Part shown: positions 1-8,740 of the stretch, piece after piece | How positions within the stretch are numbered: position 1 is the stretch's first letter | Layout of the letters: each line of letters begins with the position of its first letter | Assembly (NCBI GenBank): GCA_022824305.1 | Contig: JAJEAD010000087.1 | Span: 1 to 64,000 of the forward strand | Source of the DNA: Gammaproteobacteria bacterium | Lineage (GTDB): Bacteria > Pseudomonadota > Gammaproteobacteria > HK1 | Direction: 5' to 3' | DNA: 64,000 nt | The notes under the pieces: model-generated | Database searches by the model: none | What the model was told of the DNA's origin: nothing | The model's input: only the letters and a program-made list of their open reading frames with translations | Position numbers and translations under genes: made by a program

Positions 1-50
1 GGGGTGCGGCCCCCAACCGTGGCTAATAATCTCGGTACCATGGGTCCCCA

Positions 51-89
51 GGCGGGGGGGGGGGGCGATAAAACGCCCCCCCCCGCCCC
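51..89. repeat. poly-G/poly-C hairpin upstream of tctB
   Basis: A run of 12 G (54-65) and a run of 9 C (76-84) face each other across the hexanucleotide ATAAAA (68-73), flanked by CG on both sides, so about 11 G:C pairs can form. No T-run follows, so it is not a classical terminator. It lies 48 bases before tctB. It could stop or attenuate transcription from a gene before the window, perhaps a tctC-type binding protein. A stop TAA at 24-26 could end that gene, but the visible part is too short to identify. Homopolymers of this kind are also slippage-prone in replication and sequencing. Confidence 0.6.
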
Positions 90-136
90 TTGCATCCGGA
101 CCGGTTGCGCTTACGCCGCAAGACGCAGGAGCCGGC

Positions 137-643
137 ATGACCGTTCGCACTGCCGAGCTGGTGATGGCGATCGTGACCATCCTGTGCTCCATCGCCCTGA
201 TGGTCAAGAGCGCCGAGCTCAACATTGGCTGGATAGAGGATCGCGGCCCGGGCTCGGGCGCGTGGCCCTTCTGGTTGTCGTGCGGCATGCTTCTCGCCTC
301 GGTGGCGACGTTGGCGCGCTGGTTCCTGCGCATGACGCCGGAGTCGCGTTCGCAAGAGCCGTACATCACGAAGGACAACGCGATCGTCGTCGGCATTTCG
401 GTTGCCGCAATCCTGGTCCTGCTGCTCGCCACCCACGTTGTCGGGCTATACGCCGCGCTGTTCCTGTTCCTCCTCTTCTACCTGAAGTTCGTCGGCCGTC
501 ACTCCTGGACGGTGAGCGGCGCATTGACCCTGGGGATTCCGATCTTCATTTTCTGTCTCTTCGAATGGGCCCTGAAGATCCCGCTGCCGAAGGAGATCAC
601 GGAACCCTTGTTCTACCCCATCTATGACTTGATGTACTCCTGA
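137..643 (+). CDS. tctB: TctB-family small membrane subunit of a tripartite tricarboxylate transporter
   Basis: This 168-residue protein has the length and four-helix layout of TctB, the small membrane subunit of TTT importers. These import organic acids with a periplasmic TctC binding protein and the large TctA subunit. Hydrophobic segments lie near residues 7-23, 41-62, 83-122 (two helices) and 132-150. The start has a clear AGGAG 5-10 bases upstream. tctA follows after 16 bases. No tctC is visible and it may lie before the window. The substrate is unknown; proximity to the formyl-CoA transferase genes suggests a small dicarboxylate such as oxalate, which is inference. Confidence 0.85.
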   Translation: MTVRTAELVMAIVTILCSIALMVKSAELNIGWIEDRGPGSGAWPFWLSCGMLLASVATLARWFLRMTPESRSQEPYITKDNAIVVGISVAAILVLLLATHVVGLYAALFLFLLFYLKFVGRHSWTVSGALTLGIPIFIFCLFEWALKIPLPKEITEPLFYPIYDLMYS

Positions 644-659
644 AGGCTCGTTCGAAGAG

Positions 660-2159
660 GTGGATACGGTACTCACACTGCTGGCCAGCGGGCTCGTCGA
701 GGCGATCCAGCCGGTCAACCTGATGATGATCGTTCTCGGATGCTCGATCGGCCTTCTGATCGGGGCAATGCCGGGGCTCGGTTCGGTCAACGGGGTGGCG
801 ATCCTGCTGCCGATCACTTTCCTCGTGCCGCCAACCGCGGCGATCATCTTTCTTGCCGCGATCTACTACGGTGCGATGTACGGAGGCGCCATCAGCTCGA
901 TTACCCTGGGCATTCCCGGGGCATCGACTGCGGTTGCGACCGTGTTCGACGGTCGGCCGCTCGCCCAGGCCGGAAAGGCGGACAAGGCGCTGACCGCGGC
1001 CGCGGTGGCCTCGTTCATCGGCGGCACCATCTCCGTCGTGCTGTTCACGCTCTTCGCGCCGCCGCTGGCGGAGTTCGCGCTCAAGTTCGGCCCGCCCGAA
1101 GAGTTCGCGCTCATGGTGCTCGCTTTCGCGACCTTCATCGGGCTGGGGGGCGACGACATTCCGAAGACCATCTTCTCCATTCTCATCGGTCTCGTCCTGG
1201 CAGCCGTCGGCCTGGACATCATATCCGGCAAGCCGCGCCTGATATTCGGTGACATATCGGGTTTTCTGCACGGCGTAAACTTCCTCGTGCTCGCCATCGG
1301 CATCTACGGCATCGGCGAGATGCTGTGGACGCTGGAGCAGACCCAGGGCCGGGTCACGGTACACAAGGTCAAGATGTCCTTCTCCCGGCTGCTTCACAAC
1401 CTCCAGGACGTGAGGCAGTACATCGGCACGACATCGCTCGGCTCGGCAATCGGCTACTTCGTCGGCACCCTGCCGGCCGCCGGAGCGACACCTGCGTCGC
1501 TGATGTCCTACGGTCTGGCGAAGACCTTTTCGCGGGATCCGGACTCCTTCGGCAAGGGCAACATCGCGGGAGTGGCGGCGCCTGAAGCCGGCAACAATGC
1601 GGCCTCGACCGGCTCGATGCTGCCGATGATCACGCTCGGCATTCCGGGCTCGCCGACCACGGCAATCCTGCTTGGAGGCATGATCATCTGGGGGCTGCGT
1701 CCGGGGCCGCTGCTCTTCTCCGAACATCCCGACTTCGTGTGGGGACTCATCGGATCCCTCTACATCGCCAATTTCGTGACGCTCCTGATCAACCTGGCCT
1801 TCATTCCGCTGTTCGTCAGGGTATTGACGATGCCGTTCACGATCCTGGCGCCGGTGATCTTCGTGCTGTGCATCGTCGGCGGCTACGCCCCCACGCAGAC
1901 CATGCACGACGTCTGGTTGATGTTCCTGTTCGGTATCGCCGGATACCTGCTGCGCAAGCTCAACTACCCGGTGGCGCCGGCGGTGCTCGCGATCGTTCTC
2001 GGACCGCTGGCGGAGCGTTCGCTGCGCCAGTCGCTCCTGGCGTCGCAGGGCGACCCCCTGATCTTCGTCGAACGACCGCTGTCGGCGGTGTGCATAGCCA
2101 TTGCGGTATTGCTGGCGTGCTATCCATTGATCCGCAAGTTCCGGCGCCGGAGGTCCTGA
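660..2159 (+). CDS. tctA: TctA-family large membrane subunit of a tripartite tricarboxylate transporter
   Basis: This 499-residue polytopic protein is the size of TctA, the channel-forming subunit of TTT importers. It carries the family's two Gly/Pro-rich repeats, GAMPGLGSVNG near residue 36 and GIPGSPTTAILLGGMI near residue 325, each followed by hydrophobic helices. The start is GTG, chosen because MDTVLTLL matches the usual TctA N-terminus. The purine-rich GAAGAGG runs right up to the start codon, so initiation may be weak or coupled to tctB, which ends 16 bases earlier. The partner binding protein is not visible. Substrate is unassigned. Confidence 0.9.
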   Translation: MDTVLTLLASGLVEAIQPVNLMMIVLGCSIGLLIGAMPGLGSVNGVAILLPITFLVPPTAAIIFLAAIYYGAMYGGAISSITLGIPGASTAVATVFDGRPLAQAGKADKALTAAAVASFIGGTISVVLFTLFAPPLAEFALKFGPPEEFALMVLAFATFIGLGGDDIPKTIFSILIGLVLAAVGLDIISGKPRLIFGDISGFLHGVNFLVLAIGIYGIGEMLWTLEQTQGRVTVHKVKMSFSRLLHNLQDVRQYIGTTSLGSAIGYFVGTLPAAGATPASLMSYGLAKTFSRDPDSFGKGNIAGVAAPEAGNNAASTGSMLPMITLGIPGSPTTAILLGGMIIWGLRPGPLLFSEHPDFVWGLIGSLYIANFVTLLINLAFIPLFVRVLTMPFTILAPVIFVLCIVGGYAPTQTMHDVWLMFLFGIAGYLLRKLNYPVAPAVLAIVLGPLAERSLRQSLLASQGDPLIFVERPLSAVCIAIAVLLACYPLIRKFRRRRS

Positions 2160-2379
2160 TGGCTGCGGCATCTTCCGGTGCGCCATTGATGAATGAGAGC
2201 GTCGTCCGGCGTCGTCGGCGGTAGCGGGTGCATCGTGGTCGTACGGTGGTCAGGGTGCATCGGCAGTGTGGCGATTTGCGGGCTTCACGGGGAGGGCGGC
2301 CACTCGCACGACATGAAGGCCGTACTCGGTACGCCGGATCTGGAGTGCTGAGGCCCAAGTTCCTGATGAGAGGCCCCTG

Positions 2380-3072
2380 ATGGCGATTGCGAACCTTGCC
2401 CTGAAGCCCGTTGCAGGCCCGGTAGTGCTCAAGGACTGCATTTACGAGGAGCTCAAGACCGCGATCACCTCGATGAACGTGTACGCGGACGGCCCGCACC
2501 TGCGCCTCGACGAGCGCCAGCTCTCCGAGGAGCTTGGGGTGAGTCGCACTCCCGTCCGGGAGGCGCTGTGCAGACTGGAGAACGAGGGGTTCGTGGAGAC
2601 CATTCCCCGGAAGGGGGCGTTCGTAGCCCGCAAGACGAAGAGCGAAGTGCTCGAGATGATCACGGTGTGGGCGGCGCTGGAGAGCATGGCGGCCCGGCTC
2701 ATCACCGAGAATGCGAGCGGAGAGGAAATCGCTACCTTGAGAGAGATGTTCTCGACCTTCGGTGAGAACGGCGCGGTACAGGCGCGCATCGACGAGTACT
2801 CGGAAACCAACATCGAGTTTCACCAGGCGATGTTTCAGCTCAGCCGTTGCCGTCTTCTCGGGACCATTACCGAGAACCTCTTCCTGCACATGCGCTCCAT
2901 TCGTCGCCGCACCATCGGCGACGACGATCGGGCCAAGCGCTCGATCATCGACCACATTCACATCATCGAGGCCCTGGAGGCCCGGGATGCCGAGCTCGCG
3001 GAGCGGCTTGCCCGCGAGCACACCCTCAACCTGGCCAGACACGTGGAAGAGAACGTCGACTGGCTCGACTGA
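2380..3072 (+). CDS. GntR/FadR-type transcriptional regulator with FCD domain
   Basis: This 230-residue protein has an N-terminal winged helix-turn-helix (about residues 15-85) with the GntR signature SRTPVREALCRLENEGFV, and a helical C-terminal FCD ligand-binding domain (about 95-220) with metal/ligand-type Asp, His and Arg residues. FCD regulators usually sense organic acids and repress neighbouring catabolic operons. It lies between the TTT transporter and the ThDP enzyme/CoA-transferase genes in the same orientation, so it probably controls one or both. GAGAGG sits 10 bases before the ATG. The 220-base gap before it may hold a promoter; I could not pick out an operator. Confidence 0.9.
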   Translation: MAIANLALKPVAGPVVLKDCIYEELKTAITSMNVYADGPHLRLDERQLSEELGVSRTPVREALCRLENEGFVETIPRKGAFVARKTKSEVLEMITVWAALESMAARLITENASGEEIATLREMFSTFGENGAVQARIDEYSETNIEFHQAMFQLSRCRLLGTITENLFLHMRSIRRRTIGDDDRAKRSIIDHIHIIEALEARDAELAERLAREHTLNLARHVEENVDWLD

Positions 3073-3133
3073 GCTTTCGGCTCGGTCAGCGGCCTCCGAC
3101 AGAGCGGGGCCCTTCTCAGCGAGGAGATCCAAC

Positions 3134-4888
3134 ATGGCAGTGAACGAAAGAGAAGCCGTCGCGAAATCGAGCACCGCACACGACACCCTCGCGCAGAAGA
3201 GCCGCGCCGAGGATGTGGTGTCCGGTGGTCACCTCGTGGCGAGGGCGCTCCGGAACGAGGGCGTCGACACCATCTTCACGCTGTGCGGCGGTCACATCAT
3301 CGACATCTACGACGGTTGCATCGACGAAGGCATCAAGGTGGTGGACGTGCGCCATGAGCAGGTGGCGGCCCACGCCGCGGACGGCTATGCGCGACAGACG
3401 GGCCGGCTCGGCTGCGTGGTGACCACCGCGGGGCCGGGCTGCACCAACGCGGTGACGGGCATTGCCACCGCGTTTCGCTCCGAGAGCCCGGTGCTGCACA
3501 TCGGGGGGCAGGCGGCCCAGAGCCAGCATCGGATGGGCGGCCTGCAGGACCTTCCCCACGTCGACATGATGCGCCCGATCACCAAGTTCGCATCAAGCGT
3601 CGCCTCGACCGAGCGGGTTGCCGACATGGTCTCGATGGCGGCTCGCGAGTGCTTCGCCGGCGCTCCCGGACCGAGCTACCTCGAGATCCCGCGCGACGTG
3701 CTCGATCGCGAAGTCCCGCTCGAGAAGGCGGTGTTTCCCGTCGCGGGCCGATACCGTGCTTCGACCCGGTCCTGCGGCGATCCCGCCGGCATCGAGCGCC
3801 TCGCCGATCTCCTGGTCGATTCCGAGCGGCCCGCGATTCTCCTCGGCACCCAGGTCTGGACCGCCCGCGCGCACGAGGAGGCGCTGGCGCTGGTGCGAGA
3901 GCTCAACATTCCCGCCTACATGAACGGCGCGGGACGCGGCCTGCTGCCGCCCGGGGATCCCCACTGCTTTCACCGCACCCGCGGCGATGCCTTCAAGCGC
4001 GCCGATGTCATCGTCATCGTCGGCACCCCCTTCGACTTCCGCATGGGATACGGGAAGCGGTTGAGCTCGGAGGCCACGATCGTGCAGATCGACCTCGATT
4101 ACCGGACGGTGGGCAAGAACCGCGACGTCTCGCTCGGGCTGGTCGGAGATCCGGGTGCGGTGCTCGGGGCGGCGCTCGCCGCATCGAGCGGAAGGGCCGG
4201 AAACCGCGCCCGCGCGCGCCAGTCGTGGCTCGAAGAGCTCCGTGAGCTGGAAGCGAAGAAGACCGAGCGGCTGATGCCGCTCTTCCGCTCCGACAAGACC
4301 CCGATCAGTCCCTATCGCGTGGCATGGGAGCTGAACGAGTTCCTGACCCCCGATACCGTGTACATCGGCGACGGCGGCGACGTGGTGACGATCAGCGCCC
4401 AGGCGGTGCAGCCGCGGGCGCCGGGCAACTGGATGGACCCGGGCGCACTGGGCTCGCTCGGAGTGGGCACCGGATTCGCGCTCGCGACCGGACTCGTGCA
4501 TCCGGACAAGGAAGTGCTGTGCTACTACGGAGACGGATCCTTCGGCATGACCGCCTTCGACATGGAGACCGCGAACCGCTTCGGCGCTCCCTACCTGGCG
4601 GTAATCGGAAACAACTCGGCGATGAACCAGATTCGCTACGGCCAGATCGCGAAGTACGGCGAAGAGCGCGGGGACATCGGAAATCTGCTCGGCGACATCC
4701 CCTTCTCCCGCTTCGGTGAGATGCTCGGAGGCTACGGAGAGGAGGTGCGCGATCCGAGCGAGATCGCGCCCGCGTTGCGCCGGGCCCGCGATGCGATCGC
4801 GCGAAGCGGCAAGTCGGCCGTCGTCAATGTCTGGGTCGACCCCGCCGAGTACGCCCCCGGGACCCGCAACCAGACCATGTACAAGTGA
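3134..4888 (+). CDS. thiamine-diphosphate enzyme, oxalyl-CoA decarboxylase/2-hydroxyacyl-CoA lyase-like
   Basis: This 584-residue protein has the three-domain ThDP fold of the acetolactate synthase superfamily. The cofactor-activating Glu is E75 (DVRHEQ), and the ThDP/Mg motif is GDG at 466-468 with NN at 493-494. Formyl-CoA transferase follows after 67 bases, so oxalyl-CoA decarboxylase is the obvious guess. However, the segment where Oxc and HACL enzymes have EGANT reads GDGGDVV here, so the substrate may differ. An acetolactate-synthase-like role is the main alternative. GAGGAG precedes the ATG. Family is sure; substrate is inferred from context only. Confidence 0.75.
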   Translation: MAVNEREAVAKSSTAHDTLAQKSRAEDVVSGGHLVARALRNEGVDTIFTLCGGHIIDIYDGCIDEGIKVVDVRHEQVAAHAADGYARQTGRLGCVVTTAGPGCTNAVTGIATAFRSESPVLHIGGQAAQSQHRMGGLQDLPHVDMMRPITKFASSVASTERVADMVSMAARECFAGAPGPSYLEIPRDVLDREVPLEKAVFPVAGRYRASTRSCGDPAGIERLADLLVDSERPAILLGTQVWTARAHEEALALVRELNIPAYMNGAGRGLLPPGDPHCFHRTRGDAFKRADVIVIVGTPFDFRMGYGKRLSSEATIVQIDLDYRTVGKNRDVSLGLVGDPGAVLGAALAASSGRAGNRARARQSWLEELRELEAKKTERLMPLFRSDKTPISPYRVAWELNEFLTPDTVYIGDGGDVVTISAQAVQPRAPGNWMDPGALGSLGVGTGFALATGLVHPDKEVLCYYGDGSFGMTAFDMETANRFGAPYLAVIGNNSAMNQIRYGQIAKYGEERGDIGNLLGDIPFSRFGEMLGGYGEEVRDPSEIAPALRRARDAIARSGKSAVVNVWVDPAEYAPGTRNQTMYK

Positions 4889-4955
4889 CCGGCGCCGCGG
4901 AGGCGGGCTCGAGCCGCGAACAACCATGACCACCGGACGAGACGGAGCAGCTCCC

Positions 4956-6233
4956 ATGGCCAAGGCACTCGAAGGCGTGCGTATTCTCGACATGACCCAC
5001 GTGCAATCCGGACCGACCTGCACGCAGTTGCTGGCGTGGTTCGGAGCGGACGTGCTCAAGGTGGAACGTCCCGGGGTGGGCGACGCGACGCGCGGCCAAC
5101 TGCGAGACTTGCCCGATGTCGACAGCCTCTACTTCACGATGCTGAACCACAACAAGCGCAGCATCACCCTGAATACCAAGACCGAGTCGGGGCGGGCGAT
5201 CTTCGAGCGCCTCATCGAGGAGTGCGACGTGCTGGTCGAGAACTTCGCACCGGGGGCGCTGGATCGAATGGGCTTTTCCTGGGAGCGCATCCAGGAGATC
5301 AATCCGCGAATCATCTACGCCTCGGTCAAGGGATTCGGCCCGGGCCCCTACGAAGACTGCAAGGTGTACGAGAACGTCGCTCAGTGCACCGGCGGCTCCG
5401 CGAGCACCACCGGTTTCGACGATGGTCCTCCGCTGGTGACGGGGGCGCAGATCGGCGACTCCGGCACCGGACTCCACCTGGCGCTCGGCATCGTCACCGC
5501 GCTCTACCACCGCGAGCACAGCGGCCTCGGCCAGCGGGTGACCTGCGCGATGCAGGACGGGGTCCTGAACCTCTGCCGGGTGAAGCTCCGCGATCAGCAG
5601 CGCCTCGCGCACGGGCCGCTCCGGGAGTACCCGCAGTATCCGAACGGCACTTTCGGCAGCGCGGTGCCGCGCTCCGGCAACGCATCCGGAGGAGGGCAGC
5701 CGGGCTGGGTGGTACGGACCAAGGGGTGGGAGACGGACCCCAACGCCTACATATACGTCATCACCCAGGCCGCGGCCTTTCCCGGCCTCGCCCGGGCCAT
5801 CGGGCGTGAAGACTGGCTCGAAGATCCGGAGTGGAACACCCCCGAGGCGCGCCTGCCGAAACTCGACCGGGTCTTCGGCGAGATCGAGCGCTGGACGATG
5901 ACCAGGGACAAGTTCGAGATCATGGCCATCCTGAATCCGCTCAACGTGCCCTGTGGACCGATTCTCTCCATCGAGGAGCTCGCGCTGGAGCCGTCGCTGC
6001 GCGCAACCGGCACCGTGGTCGAGGTGGACCACCCGGCCCGCGGCAAGTACCTGAGCGTGGGCAACCCGATCAAGCTCTCGGAATCTCCCTCCGACGTGCA
6101 GCGCTCCCCCCTGCTCGGCGAGCACACCACCGAGATCATGCGCGACGTGCTCGGCTACGGCGATGCGGAGATCGAGGCGGCCCGCCGCGAAGGGGCCATC
6201 GGGAGCGAAGACTCGGAGAAGGCGGCCGCCTGA
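4956..6233 (+). CDS. frc: formyl-CoA:oxalate CoA-transferase (class III CoA-transferase)
   Basis: This 425-residue protein resembles Frc closely along its length, including [16 protein letters not shown], the catalytic Asp at D168 in GDSGTG, and GGGGQPGW-type glycine-loop residues around 237-242. Frc moves CoA from formyl-CoA to oxalate, giving oxalyl-CoA and formate, and usually works with oxalyl-CoA decarboxylase. The ATG at 4956 is preferred because GGAGCAG precedes it and the N-terminus matches Frc. An in-frame ATG at 4926 would add ten residues but has no ribosome site. The ThDP enzyme lies upstream and the formyltransferase follows 13 bases downstream. Confidence 0.9.
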   Translation: MAKALEGVRILDMTHVQSGPTCTQLLAWFGADVLKVERPGVGDATRGQLRDLPDVDSLYFTMLNHNKRSITLNTKTESGRAIFERLIEECDVLVENFAPGALDRMGFSWERIQEINPRIIYASVKGFGPGPYEDCKVYENVAQCTGGSASTTGFDDGPPLVTGAQIGDSGTGLHLALGIVTALYHREHSGLGQRVTCAMQDGVLNLCRVKLRDQQRLAHGPLREYPQYPNGTFGSAVPRSGNASGGGQPGWVVRTKGWETDPNAYIYVITQAAAFPGLARAIGREDWLEDPEWNTPEARLPKLDRVFGEIERWTMTRDKFEIMAILNPLNVPCGPILSIEELALEPSLRATGTVVEVDHPARGKYLSVGNPIKLSESPSDVQRSPLLGEHTTEIMRDVLGYGDAEIEAARREGAIGSEDSEKAAA

Positions 6234-6246
6234 GGGAGAGACGCGC

Positions 6247-7170
6247 GTGCGCATCATCGTCAACGGACAGCAGGCCTTCGGAAAGGCCGTGCTCGAGGCC
6301 CTGTGCGGGCGTGGTGAGGATGTGGTGGGCGTCTACTGCGCGCCCGACAAGGAGGGAGGACGGCCGGATCCCCTCAAGGAGTGCGCGCAGGAGCGCGGCA
6401 TCCCGATCTTCCAGCCCCGTTCCTTCCGCCGCCCCGAGGTGCACGAGGAAATGGCCGCGCTCGCGCCCGACCTCTGCGTGATGGCCTACGTCACGCTCTT
6501 CGTGCCCGAGTCGGTGCTCGCCATTCCCACCCTCGGCAGCATCCAGTACCACCCCTCTCTGCTGCCTCGCCACCGTGGTCCCAGCTCCATCAACTGGCCG
6601 ATCATCTGGGGAGAGTCCACCACCGGGCTCTCGATCTTCTGGCCCGACGAGGGCCTGGACGAAGGTCCGGTTCTGCTCCAGCGGACGGTGGAGATAGATG
6701 ACTCCCACACCCTCGGCAGCCTGTACTTCGATCATCTCTTTCCGATGGGTGTTGACGCCATGCTGGAGAGCGTCGATCGGGTGCGCGATGGCGCCGCGCC
6801 CCGGCGCGGGCAGGATCACGCCGCCGCCACCTACGAGGGGTGGTGCCGGCATGAGCTCGTGAAGGTGAACTGGCACATGCCCCTTCAGACGACGTGGAAC
6901 CTGGTGAGGGGCTCCGACCCGGCTCCCGGCGCCTGGACCACCTTTGAAGGAGCGGTTCTGAAGCTGCATGACGCCCGCAAGGTCGCGGAAGCGAAGAGTG
7001 TCCAGCCGGGCGAGGTGACCGCGGTGGACGAGGAGTCCATCACCGTCGCGGCGCCCGACGGCCAACTGCGTGTCGGGCGGGTGCGACCCGCCGGGGAGAG
7101 AAAGACGGGCGCCGGTGAGTGGGCGTCGCGAGCCGGAGTGCGGGTCGGGGCGAGATTCGGCACCGACTAG
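6247..7170 (+). CDS. formyltransferase resembling the 10-formyl-THF hydrolase domain of FDH (ALDH1L)
   Basis: This 307-residue protein has the formyltransferase fold with YHPSLLPRHRG (catalytic His at H102) and the downstream Asp at D138 (GLDEG). These match His106 and Asp142 of the hydrolase domain of 10-formyl-THF dehydrogenase. The Asn that precedes the His motif in methionyl-tRNA formyltransferase is absent, as in FDH. The C-terminal OB-like domain (about 205-300) is also FDH-like, but the aldehyde dehydrogenase part is missing. It probably moves formyl units to or from tetrahydrofolate. Start is GTG after GAGGGAGAG. It ends the frc operon. Confidence 0.75.
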   Translation: MRIIVNGQQAFGKAVLEALCGRGEDVVGVYCAPDKEGGRPDPLKECAQERGIPIFQPRSFRRPEVHEEMAALAPDLCVMAYVTLFVPESVLAIPTLGSIQYHPSLLPRHRGPSSINWPIIWGESTTGLSIFWPDEGLDEGPVLLQRTVEIDDSHTLGSLYFDHLFPMGVDAMLESVDRVRDGAAPRRGQDHAAATYEGWCRHELVKVNWHMPLQTTWNLVRGSDPAPGAWTTFEGAVLKLHDARKVAEAKSVQPGEVTAVDEESITVAAPDGQLRVGRVRPAGERKTGAGEWASRAGVRVGARFGTD

Positions 7171-7683
7171 CGCGAGGAGGCCGCCACCTCGCTCGCGTCG
7201 ACGCGGCTCCCTCCAAGGGGCATGCAATAGATTCAACTTTGCATGCAACCTCAATAGTGATGCATGCAAGCGAGTGCATTTCATCCGACCTCCGAACTCG
7301 GCCGGAGAGAGTCGTTGCAATGCTTCCATGCAAGTCACCGACAAATTGCAATGCCGCTCTCACATTGGTACTTGCATTGGATGTTGATGCATGCGAGGGG
7401 TGCTTCAATTTGGCTGTTCATGCAAGTCGGGTTGCAAGAACACAGGATGGGAGCACCGGATTCCGGAAGCGCGCTCAGTGTGGCGGCTCGAGCCGGAGCA
7501 CTGCGGGTCTTTGCCCGGATTCGATCGGCTCCCGCTACAGGGGCGGGTCCCGCCTGCAAGCGCAGGATCGGACTGCGCAGCGAAGCAGGTAGTCGACACT
7601 ACGTCGAAGCGGCTTGAGGGAGCAGTCCTTCCAACAGGAGCAGATTGGCGTCCGTCAGCCAGGAAAGCGGTGAGATGTTGCGG
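7171..7683. other. convergent intergenic region with TGCA-centred repeats
   Basis: These 513 bases separate the converging formyltransferase and TauD genes, and I see no credible gene. The part from about 7221 to 7440 is clearly more AT-rich than its surroundings and carries the motif cluster listed separately. The rest (7441-7683) returns to local base composition and shows nothing recognisable. Confidence 0.6.
7222..7438. repeat. cluster of ATGCAA/TTGCAT motifs
   Basis: About a dozen short motifs centred on TGCA occur within 217 bases, on both strands. Examples are TTGCATGCAA at 7239-7248 (a perfect palindrome), ATGCATGCAA at 7260-7269, TTGCAATGC at 7315-7323, ATGCAAG at 7328-7334, ATTGCAATGC at 7345-7354, TTGCATTGG at 7372-7380, ATGCATGC at 7387-7394, ATGCAAG at 7420-7426 and GTTGCAAG at 7431-7438. 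Spacing is irregular (about 12-45 bases). No gene start faces the region, so ordinary operators are unlikely. Binding sites for an unknown protein or a relic of acquired DNA are possible. Confidence 0.6.
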
Positions 7684-8520
7684 CTAGCTCGGTCGGTCGC
7701 CGGCGACGATGACCCGATACATGACGCGACGCTGCCCGTGGTAGTCGTTCAGCGCGTAGTGCTGCACGCAGCGGTTGTCCCAGATCGTGAGGGTTCCCCG
7801 CTCCCATCGAAGGCGATAGCCGAGCTCGGGTCGGATCGCTTCTCGGCAGAGGTGGGCGATCAGAGGCAGGCTCTCCTCGCGCGTCATGCCCCCGAAGCGA
7901 AGGGTATGGGTCTCGTTGATGTAGAGCGCCTTGCGTCCCGTCTCGGGGTGGGTGCGCACGACGGGGTGCTCGGCGCTCATGTCGAGCCGGTCGACGTTTC
8001 TTCCCCGCACGCTCGCGTACCCGTCCCGTTTCTCTCGGTCGAGCAGACCGGCGGTGTTCACCGCCCGCAGGCGTCCGAGCATCGCCCGCATTCCGGGTGA
8101 CAGGCGTTCGTAGGCCCGATACATGTCGCTGTAGAGGGTATCTCCTCCCACCGCCGGGACCTCGACCGCGTAGAGCAGGGTGGCCTGGGGCGGCCGTTCG
8201 AGGTAGGTGGTGTCGGAGTGCCACTCGCCGCCGAAGTTGATCCGCTCGTGGGGTTCCTTGACGATCCTGGTCACCAGCGGGCATTCCGGGATGCCTTCGG
8301 CGAAGGGGTACTCCACCGGGCTTCCGAAGTGACGGGCGAAGGCCAGGAGCTTCCGGGGGCTCAAGCGCCGGTCCCGGAAGAAGATGACCTGGTGTTCGAG
8401 GAATGCCCTGCGGATGGCCGCCGCCGTCGCTTCGTCGAGAGGCCCGCCGGGATCGACGCCGCGAATCTCCGCCCCGAGCGCGGCACCCTGCCGCACCACC
8501 TCCAGCTTCGAAGCTGTCAT
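7684..8520 (-). CDS. TauD/TfdA-family 2-oxoglutarate-dependent dioxygenase
   Basis: This 278-residue enzyme has the Fe(II) facial triad of the family: H101 and D103 in WHSDTTY, and H254 in QHYALND, with R264 placed to bind 2-oxoglutarate. TauD enzymes hydroxylate taurine, releasing sulfite; relatives act on other sulfonates, chlorophenoxyacids or amino acids. The substrate here cannot be read from sequence. The ATG at 8520 matches the usual N-terminus; a GTG at 8559 would add 13 residues and has GGGGAC upstream. The gene is divergent from fumC and convergent with the formyltransferase. Confidence 0.85.
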   Translation of the reverse strand: MTASKLEVVRQGAALGAEIRGVDPGGPLDEATAAAIRRAFLEHQVIFFRDRRLSPRKLLAFARHFGSPVEYPFAEGIPECPLVTRIVKEPHERINFGGEWHSDTTYLERPPQATLLYAVEVPAVGGDTLYSDMYRAYERLSPGMRAMLGRLRAVNTAGLLDREKRDGYASVRGRNVDRLDMSAEHPVVRTHPETGRKALYINETHTLRFGGMTREESLPLIAHLCREAIRPELGYRLRWERGTLTIWDNRCVQHYALNDYHGQRRVMYRVIVAGDRPS

Positions 8521-8740
8521 CACGTCAGACACGGTCCGCTCGCTCTCGCTTCGTACCACGGCACGTCCCCATGGTAGCCGTCCCGCGTCTCCCGGAGCGA
8601 GAACGGAAGCAGTGGCGTTCGTTCATCGCGTCGCGGGATCCTGCCTCGCTCGAGGTCCCATTCCAAGCGCGGGTCTTGTTTCCGGGGGCGCCGGAACGGG
8701 TATCGTATGGCCATTCGCGACCTGGAGCTTGTCTGCAATC

